A stretch of 64,000 nt of DNA from Distichodus sexfasciatus (Eukaryota > Chordata > Actinopteri > Characiformes > Distichodontidae): contig JAVGVS010000001.1 in NCBI GenBank assembly GCA_032718565.1, forward strand, positions 4,486,196 to 4,550,195. The letters run 5' to 3'. Each line of letters starts with the position of its first letter. Within the stretch, counting starts at the first letter, position 1. Shown piece after piece: positions 26,001 through 36,898 of the stretch. The notes under the pieces are model-generated. The model searched no databases. It saw only the letters and a list, made by a program, of their open reading frames with translations, and was not told the origin of the DNA. A program made the translations under genes and the position numbers.

Positions 26001-29000
26001 ATTAACAAACACAAGAAAATCATTTCCTCATTTTTTAATACTGTTAAATAAAACATAAAAACATAAAAGCCTAAATGTGCCCATCAGAAATGACCAACAT
26101 ATATTTAAGGCTTTCAAGGCGATTAAAGTGTCATAATATTTCAGATGGCTTGCCCTTGTGGCCGCCCTCAAACCCTTAGGTGGTCACAAGTAATATAATG
26201 TAGGTGTTTATAGTCTAGCAGAGACTGAAGACCAGAGCAAAAAATACAGCTTGTTATACAAGGCTGTATACAGGGTGGTACACTTAACAGTAAATCTAAA
26301 CTTGTTTCTTAATAACTGTAAATGAGTATTAGTCATCATGTGATCACAGTTAGTCATACCGCCCCTGCAGCCCGGGCCAGGGCCTCCTCCCAGGATGTGG
26401 CAACCAGCTGTCCAGAAGCATCTTTCACCATGGGCTGCGTCAAACGCTGCCTCTTCAGGCCATCATACGCAAACCTGCTCAGAGACAGAGGCCCAGGCAA
26501 GGGCAGAGTTCAAAAATTAAATCAAATATAATTTTTAAGTTGAGAAACTGTCCACCCACATAAAGTAATGCCAGTAAATTTAATGGAACGACCTGGCTTG
26601 CTGCCTTGGGCTTAAGAAACACGGGAGAAAGACTTTTGGGTACTGTTGAATTCTACAAACCGAGTCTTGTCAGAGATCCACTCCTCATTGACATCCTCAT
26701 TTAGTCGGGGTAGAATTCTCATGACCTCCCCTCCTCTAGTGCTCACCACAATGTTACTACCCACTGCGTCTAACACGTCAATGGATTCTGTTTTCCTACA
26801 GTGGAAAACATGAATCTCAGGGTTGCTGGAAGTCTTTAAGTACAATAACATTTATAAAAAGTGTGTGTTTTGGGTAGTTCTGTACCTGGTCTCCCAGGGG
26901 CGCGAGGTAAAAGCATAGGGTTTGGATGTTAGAGCTCCCACAGGACATATGTCAATCACATTTCCAGACAGCTCAGACATGAACATTTTTTCTACATATG
27001 TGCCAATCTCCATGGCGTTACCCCGGCCTGTAGTACCCAGATCCTCCACACCTGCAATCTCACTGGCAAATCTGAAAGTGGTATATAAATATCATATCAT
27101 AACAAGAAAAAACCAGACGATAGTGTTTTCTTCTTGTCGTCCTGGTACTGGACACTCTTATTATCTAAAGCAATAAATTAATATTTTAATTTATATTAAT
27201 ATTTTAAACACTATTTGTAAAGGACACTCGATATAATTCATAAATCAGATCATTCTTTGCCCTCTATCATACACATTCATGTACATGTATTCTGTCTAAT
27301 TTTATCCTTTTACCGTACACAGCGGGTACACTGGATACAACGTGTCATGATTGTTTTGATGAGAGGACCTATGTTCTTGTCCTCAACAGCTCTCTTTTCC
27401 TCTGTAAAACGACTCCGGTCACTGCCAAACATCATGGACTGGTCCTGAAAAAAGTAACAACTATTCAGTGATTGAGCCATAGCTAATCATTTGACAAAGA
27501 GTGTCACAAAAGCAATCACTAAAGCTCTGCACTGTGGCAGTGTTAACCTGTAGATCACATTCTCCTCCCTGGTCACAGATAGGACAGTCCAGAGGATGAT
27601 TGGCCAGTAGAAACTCCATCACTCCCTCTCTAGACCAAAGAAAAGGCAGTTACATAAATCTGTTTAGCAAATGGAATGGAGAAACTCCACATGTAAACAT
27701 AATACAAAATGACTCAATGATAAAATAGGATGTCCCCACCAAGCCATGCCCCACATTTTGGTTTTAAGTAGAAACTTAATTAGAAAGTAGACCTCCAGGA
27801 TTTTTCAACATTATTTCCCGAAGGTCATAATGACCATTTACAATACATATATTCACTACAAGAACAATTAATGTCTTTATAATATAAGAAATGATTTAAG
27901 TTATCTGTGGTTTGTAAATTATTGTCTTGTCAGAATTTACAGAAGTAAGGTAAATGTTAAATTAGCTTAGTGGTGACACATGCAATTGGTATGAGATTTG
28001 TGACAACCAATACAGTATAACTGGTATGAGGATGATCCTACCTAGCCTTCCTGGTTTTCTCAGAGTCAGTGAGAATGTTCCAACCTTTCATGACAGGCAT
28101 GGCACATGCAGCTACAGGCTGCAAGAGCAGTGAACGATTATTCTAAATGTTTTATTTAACCAAGTATGATATTAGAGTAAAGTGTTTTGGCTGGAAGAAA
28201 AACAGAACCCATAAGTTCGTACCTTTGGAGATTTCTCTATCTCCACTAGACACATCCGACAGTTCCCTGCCACAGACAGCCGCTCATGGTAGCAGAAACG
28301 AGGTATCTGTACCCCCACTTTCTCACAGGCCTGCACATTCATCATCATACATGTAAACGGGCGATGCAGAATGCAAAGGTTAAGCTTGGGTATGTATCTT
28401 TGGTGCCATAACGCTGGACTTGATATGCATAAAAGTTATTTTATCATCCATTTGAAAAGAACTTCAGCATTGAATGATTCACCTGAAGCACTGTGGTTCC
28501 TGGCTCCACCATCACTGACTTCCCATCAACAAACACCTCCAACAAGTTACTGGCTGGTGTTGCCACAGAGCGGACTGAGTGCACAAGCATAAACATACCT
28601 AAACAGAAACTCTTTTCTGATACCCTGATTTTCATCAGGGGTGGAGGATGGCTAGTGGTAGGAGAGCCATCTATGAACGAAGAGGTTCAAGTTTAGCTCT
28701 ATCCTCCCACCAGCACGACCACCACCTGACTCTTGTTACAAGAGACTGTCCCTGTAATTAGGAGATATAAGTTTATCTGGGTTAGAGCATCTGCTAAAGG
28801 TCATAAATGTAAATCAGTACCAATGCTACAACTCACAATGTAATGGTATAAAATAAAACAAATTCCTTTCCTACCCAGAATTAGCCAGGCTGGCACAACA
28901 AAGACCTAGTTACTGTAATCCATTCGTAGGAAATTCACATGTAATGAGGGCACCGATTAAAAAAACAAAAAAAAACAACAAAAAAAACCTTTCTCATTTT

Positions 29001-29080
29001 AACTTCATATATTTACCATTTATCTGCTGGACCTGAGCCGCCCCCGACAGCGCGCGCTTCACCCCTGCCAAACGCAGCAT
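23068..29080 (-). CDS. ndufs1: NADH:ubiquinone oxidoreductase core subunit S1 (75 kDa), mitochondrial
   Basis: Largest subunit of the complex I NADH-oxidising arm; it carries Fe-S clusters between FMN and ubiquinone. Coding exons: 29080-29017, 28598-28483, 28330-28223, 28118-28042, 27629-27548, 27444-27314, 27071-26886, 26795-26661, 26474-26360, 25996-25851, 25762-25634, 25267-25138, 25030-24870, 24658-24504, 23910-23735, 23608-23474, 23333-23261, 23159-23068. All are in frame and give 736 aa (human 727). The basic N-terminus MLRLAGVKRALSG fits a mitochondrial presequence; the conserved ferredoxin-like domain begins at SNLLEVFVDG. The ligand motifs are intact: CYHERLSVAGNCRMC (N1b), HPLDCPICDQGGEC (N5), CIQCTRC with ICPVGA (N4). 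The C-terminal molybdopterin-like domain has the conserved ADVILPGAAYTEK. A second in-frame Met opens exon 2, but the first ATG is preferred for the presequence. Confidence 0.97.
28636..28820 (+). mobile_element. Degenerate tRNA-derived SINE in ndufs1 intron 1
   Basis: A tRNA-like start (GGGTGGAGGATGGCTAGTGG), a degenerate B box (GAGGTTCAAGTTTAGCTC), and a tail GTTAGAGCATCTGCTAAAGG then TAAATGTAAAT, as in many fish SINEs. Weakly preserved. Confidence 0.6.
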
Positions 29081-29180
29081 GACTCTATAATACCACAATA
29101 AAACAAGACAATTGCATCGCAACATTAAAGCTAACGTATCACCATAATGTAATTCCGTGTTGTCCACATATTATTTTACC

Positions 29181-29560
29181 TCTCAGGTGTTTGAAGGATG
29201 AAAACGACTGTCTGCTTTTACAGATAAGGCGCTGAAATCGCGCAGTTACCCACCACAATAAAGGCGTCACTGCAAGGATGTCTAACTTCACCTACGTACT
29301 ATTTGCTAAGAAGCCCCAATAATCTCGCCTGCTCAGCCCTGGCATTAAGAGGATTATCGCAATGTTCCGTTAGCCTTCAAGGAAGCGAGGGGACTGTATA
29401 GAGTCTGTTGCTTAATCAGTCATGTAAAATATCTTTCATTTTCCAACAGCGTATCTAACGTCAGTGCGCCACAGTGGTCTTCGGGCTAAGCGCTAACTCA
29501 TGAAGCTAACGGGTCTAACGGGAAGTTTTTGGCTCTGCGCCGTGGTCGGAGTTTGTTACG
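29181..29560 (-). promoter_or_regulatory. ndufs1: Likely ndufs1 non-coding first exon and promoter
   Basis: On the minus strand the donor CTGAGAG/GTAAAATA lies at 29180/29179, and the coding exon is preceded by acceptor TATTATAG about 4 nt before the ATG. The region up to 29560 is relatively CpG-rich. Exon 1 and the promoter are inferred; no TATA box was identified. Confidence 0.45.
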
Positions 29561-29639
29561 TCACTGTGGCCGGCCACGTCAGCCAGATAAAATCTGTGCA
29601 AAATATGAAGGAAGCGATGAAGCGTCAAGTATTGCCATA

Positions 29640-31780
29640 GATTATGATTAGATTTAAAATAATCAAAACTGGCCCATGCAGCTCACCAAAATACTCATAT
29701 ATTGGCAAATGGGAGAAGTGTTCAGCTTCATCCTATCCTGATTTTACATTTAAATTTTATGGCCAGTATCACCAGTTTCTTCTGGCCCGAATTTTGTTTG
29801 GAAGTTTCCACTCTGTCCTGATCTCGCACCAGATACCGTCCAAAACCTTTTGCTTGAAAAAAAACATTTTCATCTCCAGTTTGGCAGGTCCCTTAAGGCC
29901 CACACAAGGAATACGGAATGTCAGCCAAAAAAAGTGCTGGTTATCTTGGCTGTAGTCAACTGAAATGTATGTTGTCACATTCTTTTGGTTCCCAATGGAA
30001 TGCTATTCTTACTTGAGTTCTTCTTGGCATTGTCTGGCAGCAGTTGGACATCTTTTGTTGATGTAAGTCAGTCCTAAAGGAATCCATTACATTATGATAT
30101 TAAAAAATATGGTTCCTATGCAATTCCCATTGGGATTCTCTTTTGATGATGTAATGGCATCACTAGCTGTTTTATTGTTGGTTTCTGTAGTTGGAGGAGT
30201 TTGCTGCATTGTTTGCACTGCTGGGCGTGTTAATATATTATTACATGGAGTTTCCTTTTGAAATGTCAGAGATGTCTTTAACAGATTGTCTTGTGCAAAC
30301 AACTGACTTTTGGCTCTATACACTTATGTTAACACCCTTTCATTAAATCCATATGTTTAATGTGTCTTCCATATGTCATGCCTTTTGGCTCTTCTGCTAT
30401 GTTGAACATCTAATTAAGTTGTGACTCATCCCTTGGGGGAACAACAAAAATAACAGCAACAGAAGAATCAATCTAAGCCTAGCATGAAGTGACCCTTTTT
30501 AGCCAAATAAGTGGTCTATTTATACATATTAGCAATAAACAAACAAGCATTAAATAAATGATCTTCCAATTTGTCTATTCATACATGTTGTAATTCAAAT
30601 TTCATCACACAATCATTGACCAGAATCTGTTTCCAAAGTAATATTATATAGAATGGTTACATTTATAGCGGTTTAACCTTTTGCCTTCAGTGAATTTGAG
30701 TTCTACAAAATACAAATATCATGGATATTTTTGCCCATCAAAAATCAGAACACAGTCAAAATATGAAAAGTGGGTAGTTTGCACTGACTAATCTTATATC
30801 AACAACTAAAATGCAAGGATTGTAATTAAATTTAGGAACTGATGATCAACAACAAATCAAGTTATGATTCTTTATCTTATCAAATATGAAAACAATACAT
30901 ATTACACAAATATCAACATGCATTTTAATGAGTTTTCAGTATGCAAATAAGGTAGAGAAACATTCTATAAAGGTTCTATAAAATAGAAATGTGAATTAAT
31001 TTACCATGGTTTGCATCTCTGAATTAAATGATGGAACTAGAATTCCGTAAATTATATTATGGAATAGAAATTGATCCTCATAAAGAGATCATTCAGATTT
31101 AAGTTGTGTAAATAATATTATCATGTTGATGACAATCATGATTTCAGCAAGTACATAAGGCTTAAAGAAAAAAGTTATAACCAGGACAAATTACTCATTT
31201 AAGTGAAATAAAAACATATTAATATAAAATATTCCAACAAGCATATAAAAATAAACATCTTAAAAAAGTGATAGAAACTGGATATTTGCTAGTTACATTT
31301 GTTTGTTTATTTTGCTTGCACAATGAAGCTCCTGCTAATTGTCATGCAGCATTGAGTAAATGCTTCTCTCTCTCGCTCCAATCACTATAGAGATGTGGTC
31401 AGAAAAGGCTGCATATTCACGTTTTTCACTAAAATTCTAAATTTACCAATGAGTAGCATCGGCAACAACAGAGCAGAAAAAATGCTATGAGTCCTAATGG
31501 AAACGATATAGAATAAACAATATTTTTGTGCAAAATATTTTACATATAAATACACATAACTAAATGATCCAAAGATCCTAAATAGAGTTTATTTGGTTAT
31601 GGTTGTATAGCTATACTTTGTATTTATATTATATTTTGATCCATTTTAAATTATGTTGTTCCTTTTTCACTCCTGTTGCAGTTGTAAGAAAAAAAAAAGA
31701 AAAAAAAAACCCAACTTGTTTGTCTGTGAACGTTTTCTCTAACTCATTTTCGTTAAAGTACAAAACTTAGTCGGCGGTAA
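29640..31780. other. AT-rich intergenic segment with degraded repeat sequence
   Basis: Open stretches at 29644-29955 (+), 29769-29978 (-) and 30087-30323 (-) overlap on opposite strands and match no family I know. Phrases such as GGCCCACACAAGGAAT and GGCCAGTATCACCAG suggest an old dispersed repeat. From 30350 to 31780 it is AT-rich with no gene. An orthologue of EEF1B2, which lies between NDUFS1 and GPR1 in human, is not seen. Confidence 0.4.
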
Positions 31781-31784
31781 CTTG

Positions 31785-31905
31785 ATTTAACCACAGTTGT
31801 TGATTTTAAACATAGCTTTACAGATCAAAGTCGTGGACTACAAAGCACTGTTGTAAGTCACTCTGGATAAGAGTGTGTGCTAAATGCTGTAAATGTAAAT
31901 TCCCC
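31785..31905 (+). repeat. SINE 3' tail fragment
   Basis: GTAAGTCACTCTGGATAAGA followed by GTGTGTGCTAAATGCTGTAAATGTAAAT is the 3' tail shared by many teleost SINEs. It ends about 40 bp from the gpr1 stop and probably lies in its 3'UTR. Confidence 0.65.
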
Positions 31906-31947
31906 TGATTATAAATAAAGTTTTTATTATTCTGAATCTGTATATCT

Positions 31948-33015
31948 TTACACAGTAGAACATTCAGTGGGTTCTTTAGGAGAGTAGCTGGCAGGAGCTG
32001 ACACTGTCTCTGTTCCAGAAAGGCTGTGATTGAGTTCTCTCAGAGAGTTCTTAGCAAGATTCAAGCAGGACATCTTACAAATCTTCTGCACCTTCTTACT
32101 GCACAGCACATACAGCACGGGGTTGACGCAGCTGTTGAAAAAGGCCAGGCTGGTGGCCAGAGGGAAGGTTACAGACAAAACAGATTCCAGGTGAGATGAG
32201 TGGTGCATTGTCAGTTCCATAATGCTGAGAATGTGGAATGGTGCCCAACACAAGAAGAAAGCCAGGACAACAGCTGAAACTATTTTTGAGAAACTGGAGA
32301 AAAGCACAATGCCTGACTGTTTCAATTTTCTGGTCATCAGGATGGCAGTCACACTGATGGTGATAAATGGCAGGAGGAATCCCACAGTGGTCCGGAGAAT
32401 TACCATGGCAATGTGTCTCAACGCAGCAGTGTGTGTGTTGTGATCATGGAAGTTGTTGAAACACACAACCTTTTTGTGTAACTGCAAAGTTTCTCTAAAT
32501 ATCAAAGCGGGGCTACTTAGAAGACCAGATACACACCAGATGAGCATACACACCATCCAGGCCCTTGATACAGTCCGGATGCTCTGGCACCAGTTGTGGT
32601 GCACTAGAGAGATGTAACGGTCCAAACTGAGCATGGTGAGGAACAGAACACTGGCATACATATTCAGTGTACACACAAAAGAGTTCAGCTTGCACATTGT
32701 CCACCCAAAGATCCAATTAAAGTCACGCAGAACATAATCAATGGAGAAAGGCAAGAATAAAACAAACACAAAGTCTGCTATTGCCAGATTCTGTAACCAC
32801 ACACTGTTAACTGTCCGTTTGCTTTTGATGGCAGTCACCCAGATCACAATGGCATTCCCAGCTACACCACACACAAAGGCTAGTGTGTAGATGACCACTG
32901 AAATAATATGCAAAGTCTGTTTCTGGACATTGCCCTCTGATGTTGTCTCTTCAAATTCTCCATACTCCAGATATTCATAAGTGTAATTTTCAAATTCTGC
33001 CTCTGGGTCTGCCAT
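31948..33015 (-). CDS. gpr1: Chemerin-like receptor 2 (GPR1/CMKLR2), class A GPCR
   Basis: A single-exon seven-transmembrane receptor of 355 aa (human GPR1 355), at the plasma membrane, likely binding chemerin (family knowledge). Visible: an acidic, Tyr-rich N-terminus with an N-glycosylation site (FENYTYEYLEY), TM1 GNAIVIW, TM2 LAIADF, a Cys at the top of TM3 and one in ECL2 (VVCFNNFHDH) for the conserved disulfide, DRY at the end of TM3 (SLDRYISLVHH), CWAP in TM6, NPVLY in TM7, and a Ser/Thr-rich tail. The ELTMHHSSH segment and the position between ndufs1 and adam23 favour GPR1 over CMKLR1. Human GPR1 has DHY where this protein has DRY. The first in-frame ATG after the acceptor at about 33047 was taken as the start. 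Confidence 0.92.
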   Translation of the reverse strand: MADPEAEFENYTYEYLEYGEFEETTSEGNVQKQTLHIISVVIYTLAFVCGVAGNAIVIWVTAIKSKRTVNSVWLQNLAIADFVFVLFLPFSIDYVLRDFNWIFGWTMCKLNSFVCTLNMYASVLFLTMLSLDRYISLVHHNWCQSIRTVSRAWMVCMLIWCVSGLLSSPALIFRETLQLHKKVVCFNNFHDHNTHTAALRHIAMVILRTTVGFLLPFITISVTAILMTRKLKQSGIVLFSSFSKIVSAVVLAFFLCWAPFHILSIMELTMHHSSHLESVLSVTFPLATSLAFFNSCVNPVLYVLCSKKVQKICKMSCLNLAKNSLRELNHSLSGTETVSAPASYSPKEPTECSTV

Positions 33016-33235
33016 TGTAGAGCAATAGTCTTTATATGAGAACCGCTGTGAAAAACATATTTGTTAAAAAAAAAGTTTCAACAAAAGTCTTTCACTGTTC
33101 GACTATTTTTGAATAAATATATATTCAAACTTTTACAACAATTTGGTAATTTTTGTAAGTTTCATGCAGGTCTAATCATTGTATTTAAACACAAACCAAT
33201 GCTCTAAGTAGTTATGTAGTTGATGGAGCCTTACC

Positions 33236-33330
33236 TTAAGTAGTTAGTAGCTCGAATATTTTTGCTCTGCTCCAGAGTCCTGTCCCGAGTCAGTTTTTAG
33301 TGTGGCAGTTTTAGAGGCTTTCCTCTCCCT
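33236..33330 (-). promoter_or_regulatory. gpr1: Likely non-coding first exon and promoter of gpr1
   Basis: On the minus strand the donor TACTTAAG/GTAAGGC lies at 33235/33234, and an acceptor TTTTTCACAG lies at about 33047 before the coding exon. This indicates a 5'UTR intron of about 190 bp. The upstream extent is inferred. Confidence 0.5.
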
Positions 33331-33359
33331 TCTGGGCGTTACCTGCATGAACATTCCAT

Positions 33360-33363
<4 letters not shown>

Positions 33364-33412
<49 letters not shown>

Positions 33413-33418
33413 AGAGAA
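33364..33418. repeat. (GA)n microsatellite
   Basis: An almost pure AG/GA run of about 55 bp, close to the putative gpr1 first exon. Confidence 0.95.
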
Positions 33419-33419
33419 T

Positions 33420-34799
33420 GGTGCTAATGCAACTTAAATTACCAGAACACATGCATTTATTGTTTATTAACACAGTAACACCATGTTAAATCATCCTGTA
33501 TCCTGTTTTTCTGTCTGCTCGTGTTTTTCTTGGCGAGTTCTAGATTTCCGATTGCTGGTGCCAGACCACTTCATTCATGTTTTTGAAAGGTTTTTAAAAA
33601 CTGAAATAATAGGTACGAAATGGTCAAACAGCTCGTTCAACCACGTTTTAAACAATAACAGCTTGTTTTCCATTCATCTCAAAGTATGAAACGAACAGCA
33701 GACTTAAAGGCATGAAAAGCACAGTAAAAATATTACTATTTGGTGTTAGGTAACACAATCTTCAAGCATAAAAATAGAAGTCCTACTTTTATTTCTTATG
33801 AACGCAGATGTTTCTTTCGCCCATGAAGTGTTATGAGGTTTTCTGCCTGTATAGTTACTTGTTAATGATCATTTACCAAGAGTCTATAACGACTTCAGAG
33901 TCTATCAACTACAATGTTAATAATGTTTTGGAAGTTTTTTAAGCCTAAAGCTCACTTTTTAAATTTGTCAGTCGCTCGCCTGAATCCGAGTGAATATAAT
34001 ATTGAGTTTACCAGTCCCATCAAAAACGCTGCTTTAAAGGACCGTGTACAAGGCTTTTACTGTTTATTCGGGTTATTGTTTTGCAAATATTGAGTACAAA
34101 ATGAGCAGTCACACACAAAAACACTAACTCAAGTGAAATGAACACCCTAAACCCCCAGGGCTCAAAGACTTGAAAACGTCCGTTGTTAGTGGCGGATTTG
34201 TCAAGCAATATCTTTGGTTTTAGTGAGAAGGAAAGAGAGGCTCACAGAGGAATGCAGCTTGGAGGAGATAATAAAACAAGTTAAGGCCAGAGGCACACAA
34301 AACAGCTCAATTATTTATGAACATTCCACAGCAATTGTGAAAAAATCACTGTGATCATGTTACATTTATTTAGGTAGGCAATGAGTAGTTGTTGTTTTTT
34401 TGTCTCTAAACCCTGAAACATTTTATATTAGTTAAAATTTAATAAACAAATATTATTTTATAATGACTGCTCTGCAATAGTGTAATGGGTTAACTTTAAA
34501 TTGCTGTATACGCATGCTTTTTCCAAACCCATTCATCAGAAATATGTTTGATAATACAGGTTATCCAACCTATATATGGGCTTCTGTAAGGTTTAGGATG
34601 GACCTATAAGGTTTAGGATGTTAAACAATACTTTTTAACTGTTTATGCCAAATTATTGTAATTATTTGTGTACAGTTATCAATGTTTGTGTGAGTGTGGT
34701 GTGTGTAACAACTCTAGCTTCCTCTTGCTCTGATATTCCCCAAACCATTCAAACTGGTACCACCTCTACCGATAATTGTCATGACTCTTCTTTTTATGA

Positions 34800-34839
<40 letters not shown>

Positions 34840-35460
34840 TGACTAAAGTATGTACTGGCTCGTGGTTAAGCAACCATTTCCACATAAAGATACACGACCT
34901 CATATTTAAAAACACTGTCTTGTTTTGTCGTCTGATAGCCGCTATCGACAGCGCTAAAGGAATAAATAATCGCATTCCGCTTCCTGTCACTTTCTGAAGT
35001 TCTAATATCTGAGAATGGAGCTGAATGGTCTCATATACAGGAAAGAAAACCTGCGTGTGGCATGTAAAAAGCTATCCTGAAGAAAATGTGTCAGACAAAT
35101 GTACCATATGTCTGCTGTTTTAGAGGGCAAGAATGAAACCCAGCATACGAGGAAATGACCGTTAACATTCAAGGGCAACTAAATTAAGTAAAAAATAATT
35201 AAGTATAAATATATGTGGCAATAGTGCCAGACATACTGCTTTCTCATCAAAATAACATAATGGACAAAACAGGATGCTTAACAGTTGCTGAGCTAAGGTA
35301 CTTTTATAAAGATATTGCTAGGGCATTTTATTAGATTGTATGTTTTATATTGAAGATTGTAGATATTATGCTCTCTATACACTGCTCTATATAGCTGAGA
35401 TGACGCCCATTTCGACCATTTACCATTAAGGCAAGTTTTCTCTGGTATATATAACAGCTT
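33420..35460. other. Intergenic region between gpr1 and adam23, left part
   Basis: About 2 kb of AT-rich DNA with no gene recognised. A (TG)n run lies at 34803-34838, and there is a short tandem duplication of TATAAGGTTTAGGATG-like sequence at 34587-34621. ZDBF2, present between GPR1 and ADAM23 in human, is not seen. Confidence 0.5.
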
Positions 35461-35463
35461 AAT

Positions 35464-36265
35464 ATACAGTGCATTCAGAAAGTATTCAGACTCCTTCACT
35501 TTTCCTTATTTTTATATTTAAATTGAACATTTTATTTTGTGTTCATACTCAAATCTATTTTTACATTACAGACTTATTCTAAAATAGATTTGAGTATAGT
35601 TTTTTAAATGTACCTCTATAATAAAATGGGTCTATAATGACAAAGTGTAAAACATGTTTTCAGACATTTTGTTAAATGTATAAAAATGTAAACATTTAAA
35701 CATAATAGATACATAAGTATTCACACCCTTTACTATGACACTCAAAATTGAGCTCAGGTGCATCCGATTTCTACTGATCATCCTCAAGATGCTGCTACAA
35801 CTTGATTGGAGGCCACCTGTGGTAAATTCAGTTAATTGAACAGGATTTGGAAGGGCACACACTTGTCTCACAGTTGACAGAGCACATTGGAGCAAAAACC
35901 AAACAATGAAGGCAAAGGAATTGTCTGTAGATCTTAGAGAACGGGTTGTGTCAAGGCACAATCTGGGAAAGGATACAAAGAAAAACATTTTGGCATTAAA
36001 GGCCCAAAAGCACTGTTATTCAAAAATGGAAGAAGTTTGGAACCACCAGAACCCTCCCTAGATCTGGCCAGCCGACTCAAACTGAGTAATCAGGGGTGAA
36101 GGGCCTTTATTCTGGAGAAGTGGACTGCTAAACCCAATGGTCACTAAGGCGGAGCTCCAGTGTTCCCTTGTGGAGGTAGGAGAACCATCCAGAAGGTCAA
36201 CCATAGCTAATGCACTCCACCAATCAGGCATTTATGGTAGAGGGCCAGATGCAGAAGCCTCTCTC
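35464..36265 (+). mobile_element. Truncated Tc1-family transposon
   Basis: It begins at a TA with the Tc1-type terminus CAGTGCATTCAGAAAGTATT. At 35908 a reading frame opens with the transposase N-terminal helix-turn-helix (KELSVDLRERVVS, then TTRTLPRSGQPTQTE), broken by stop codons. The DDE catalytic region and the right terminal repeat are missing; the copy ends at the TA-rich microsatellite. Confidence 0.85.
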
Positions 36266-36269
36266 AACT

Positions 36270-36353
36270 AAAAACTATATATATATAAATTAAACACACA
36301 CAATACACAATAATAATGTATGTATGTATGTATGTATGTATACATATATATAC

Positions 36354-36415
<62 letters not shown>

Positions 36416-36480
36416 GTATATATGTGTATATATATGTATATATATATATGTGTGTACATATATGTATATATCTATCTATC

Positions 36481-36578
<98 letters not shown>

Positions 36579-36620
36579 ATATATACATGTATATACATAC
36601 ATACATACATACGTGTGTGT
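36270..36620. repeat. Compound TA/TATG/ATCT microsatellite
   Basis: (TATG)n, long (TA)n, (ATCT)n, (TA)n and (CATA)n blocks in series. Apparent long open frames on both strands here are repeat artefacts. Confidence 0.95.
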
Positions 36621-36689
36621 ATTGTTGTGTGTTAATTAACTAACTGTCTAACTGTTTGTTTGCTTTTTAAAACTAGAACAAACACCATA

Positions 36690-36898
36690 GGTTTCCCCTG
36701 CGCAGAACTTGCGCAGTCTCCTCGGCGAGCATGCTCACACGCGCGCACACACGCGTGAGGTTCCTTCAGCTGGCCGCCGCCTCTGCGCAAAGACACCGCC
36801 GCCCGCCCGGACATGTGGAGCGCCACATCATGACCCGCCTGCGACTCACCGCTTTCACGAGTTAATATCATCTCTATTCCCATCACCAGCTATGCATC
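36690..36898 (+). promoter_or_regulatory. adam23: CpG-rich adam23 5' region
   Basis: GC- and CpG-rich sequence (GCGCAGAACTTGCGCAG, ACGCGCGCACACACGCG) directly before the adam23 start codon, unlike the AT-rich surroundings. An out-of-frame upstream ATG sits at 36892, 7 nt before the chosen start. The start site is not determined. Confidence 0.5.

Noticed and set aside
29560..31900. Search for an eef1b2 gene expected between ndufs1 and gpr1
   Set aside because: No exon resembling the EF-1 beta GEF domain was seen on either strand.
36264..36643. Long open frames rich in Tyr and Ile on both strands
   Set aside because: They are translations of TA/TATG/ATCT microsatellites and have no coding content.
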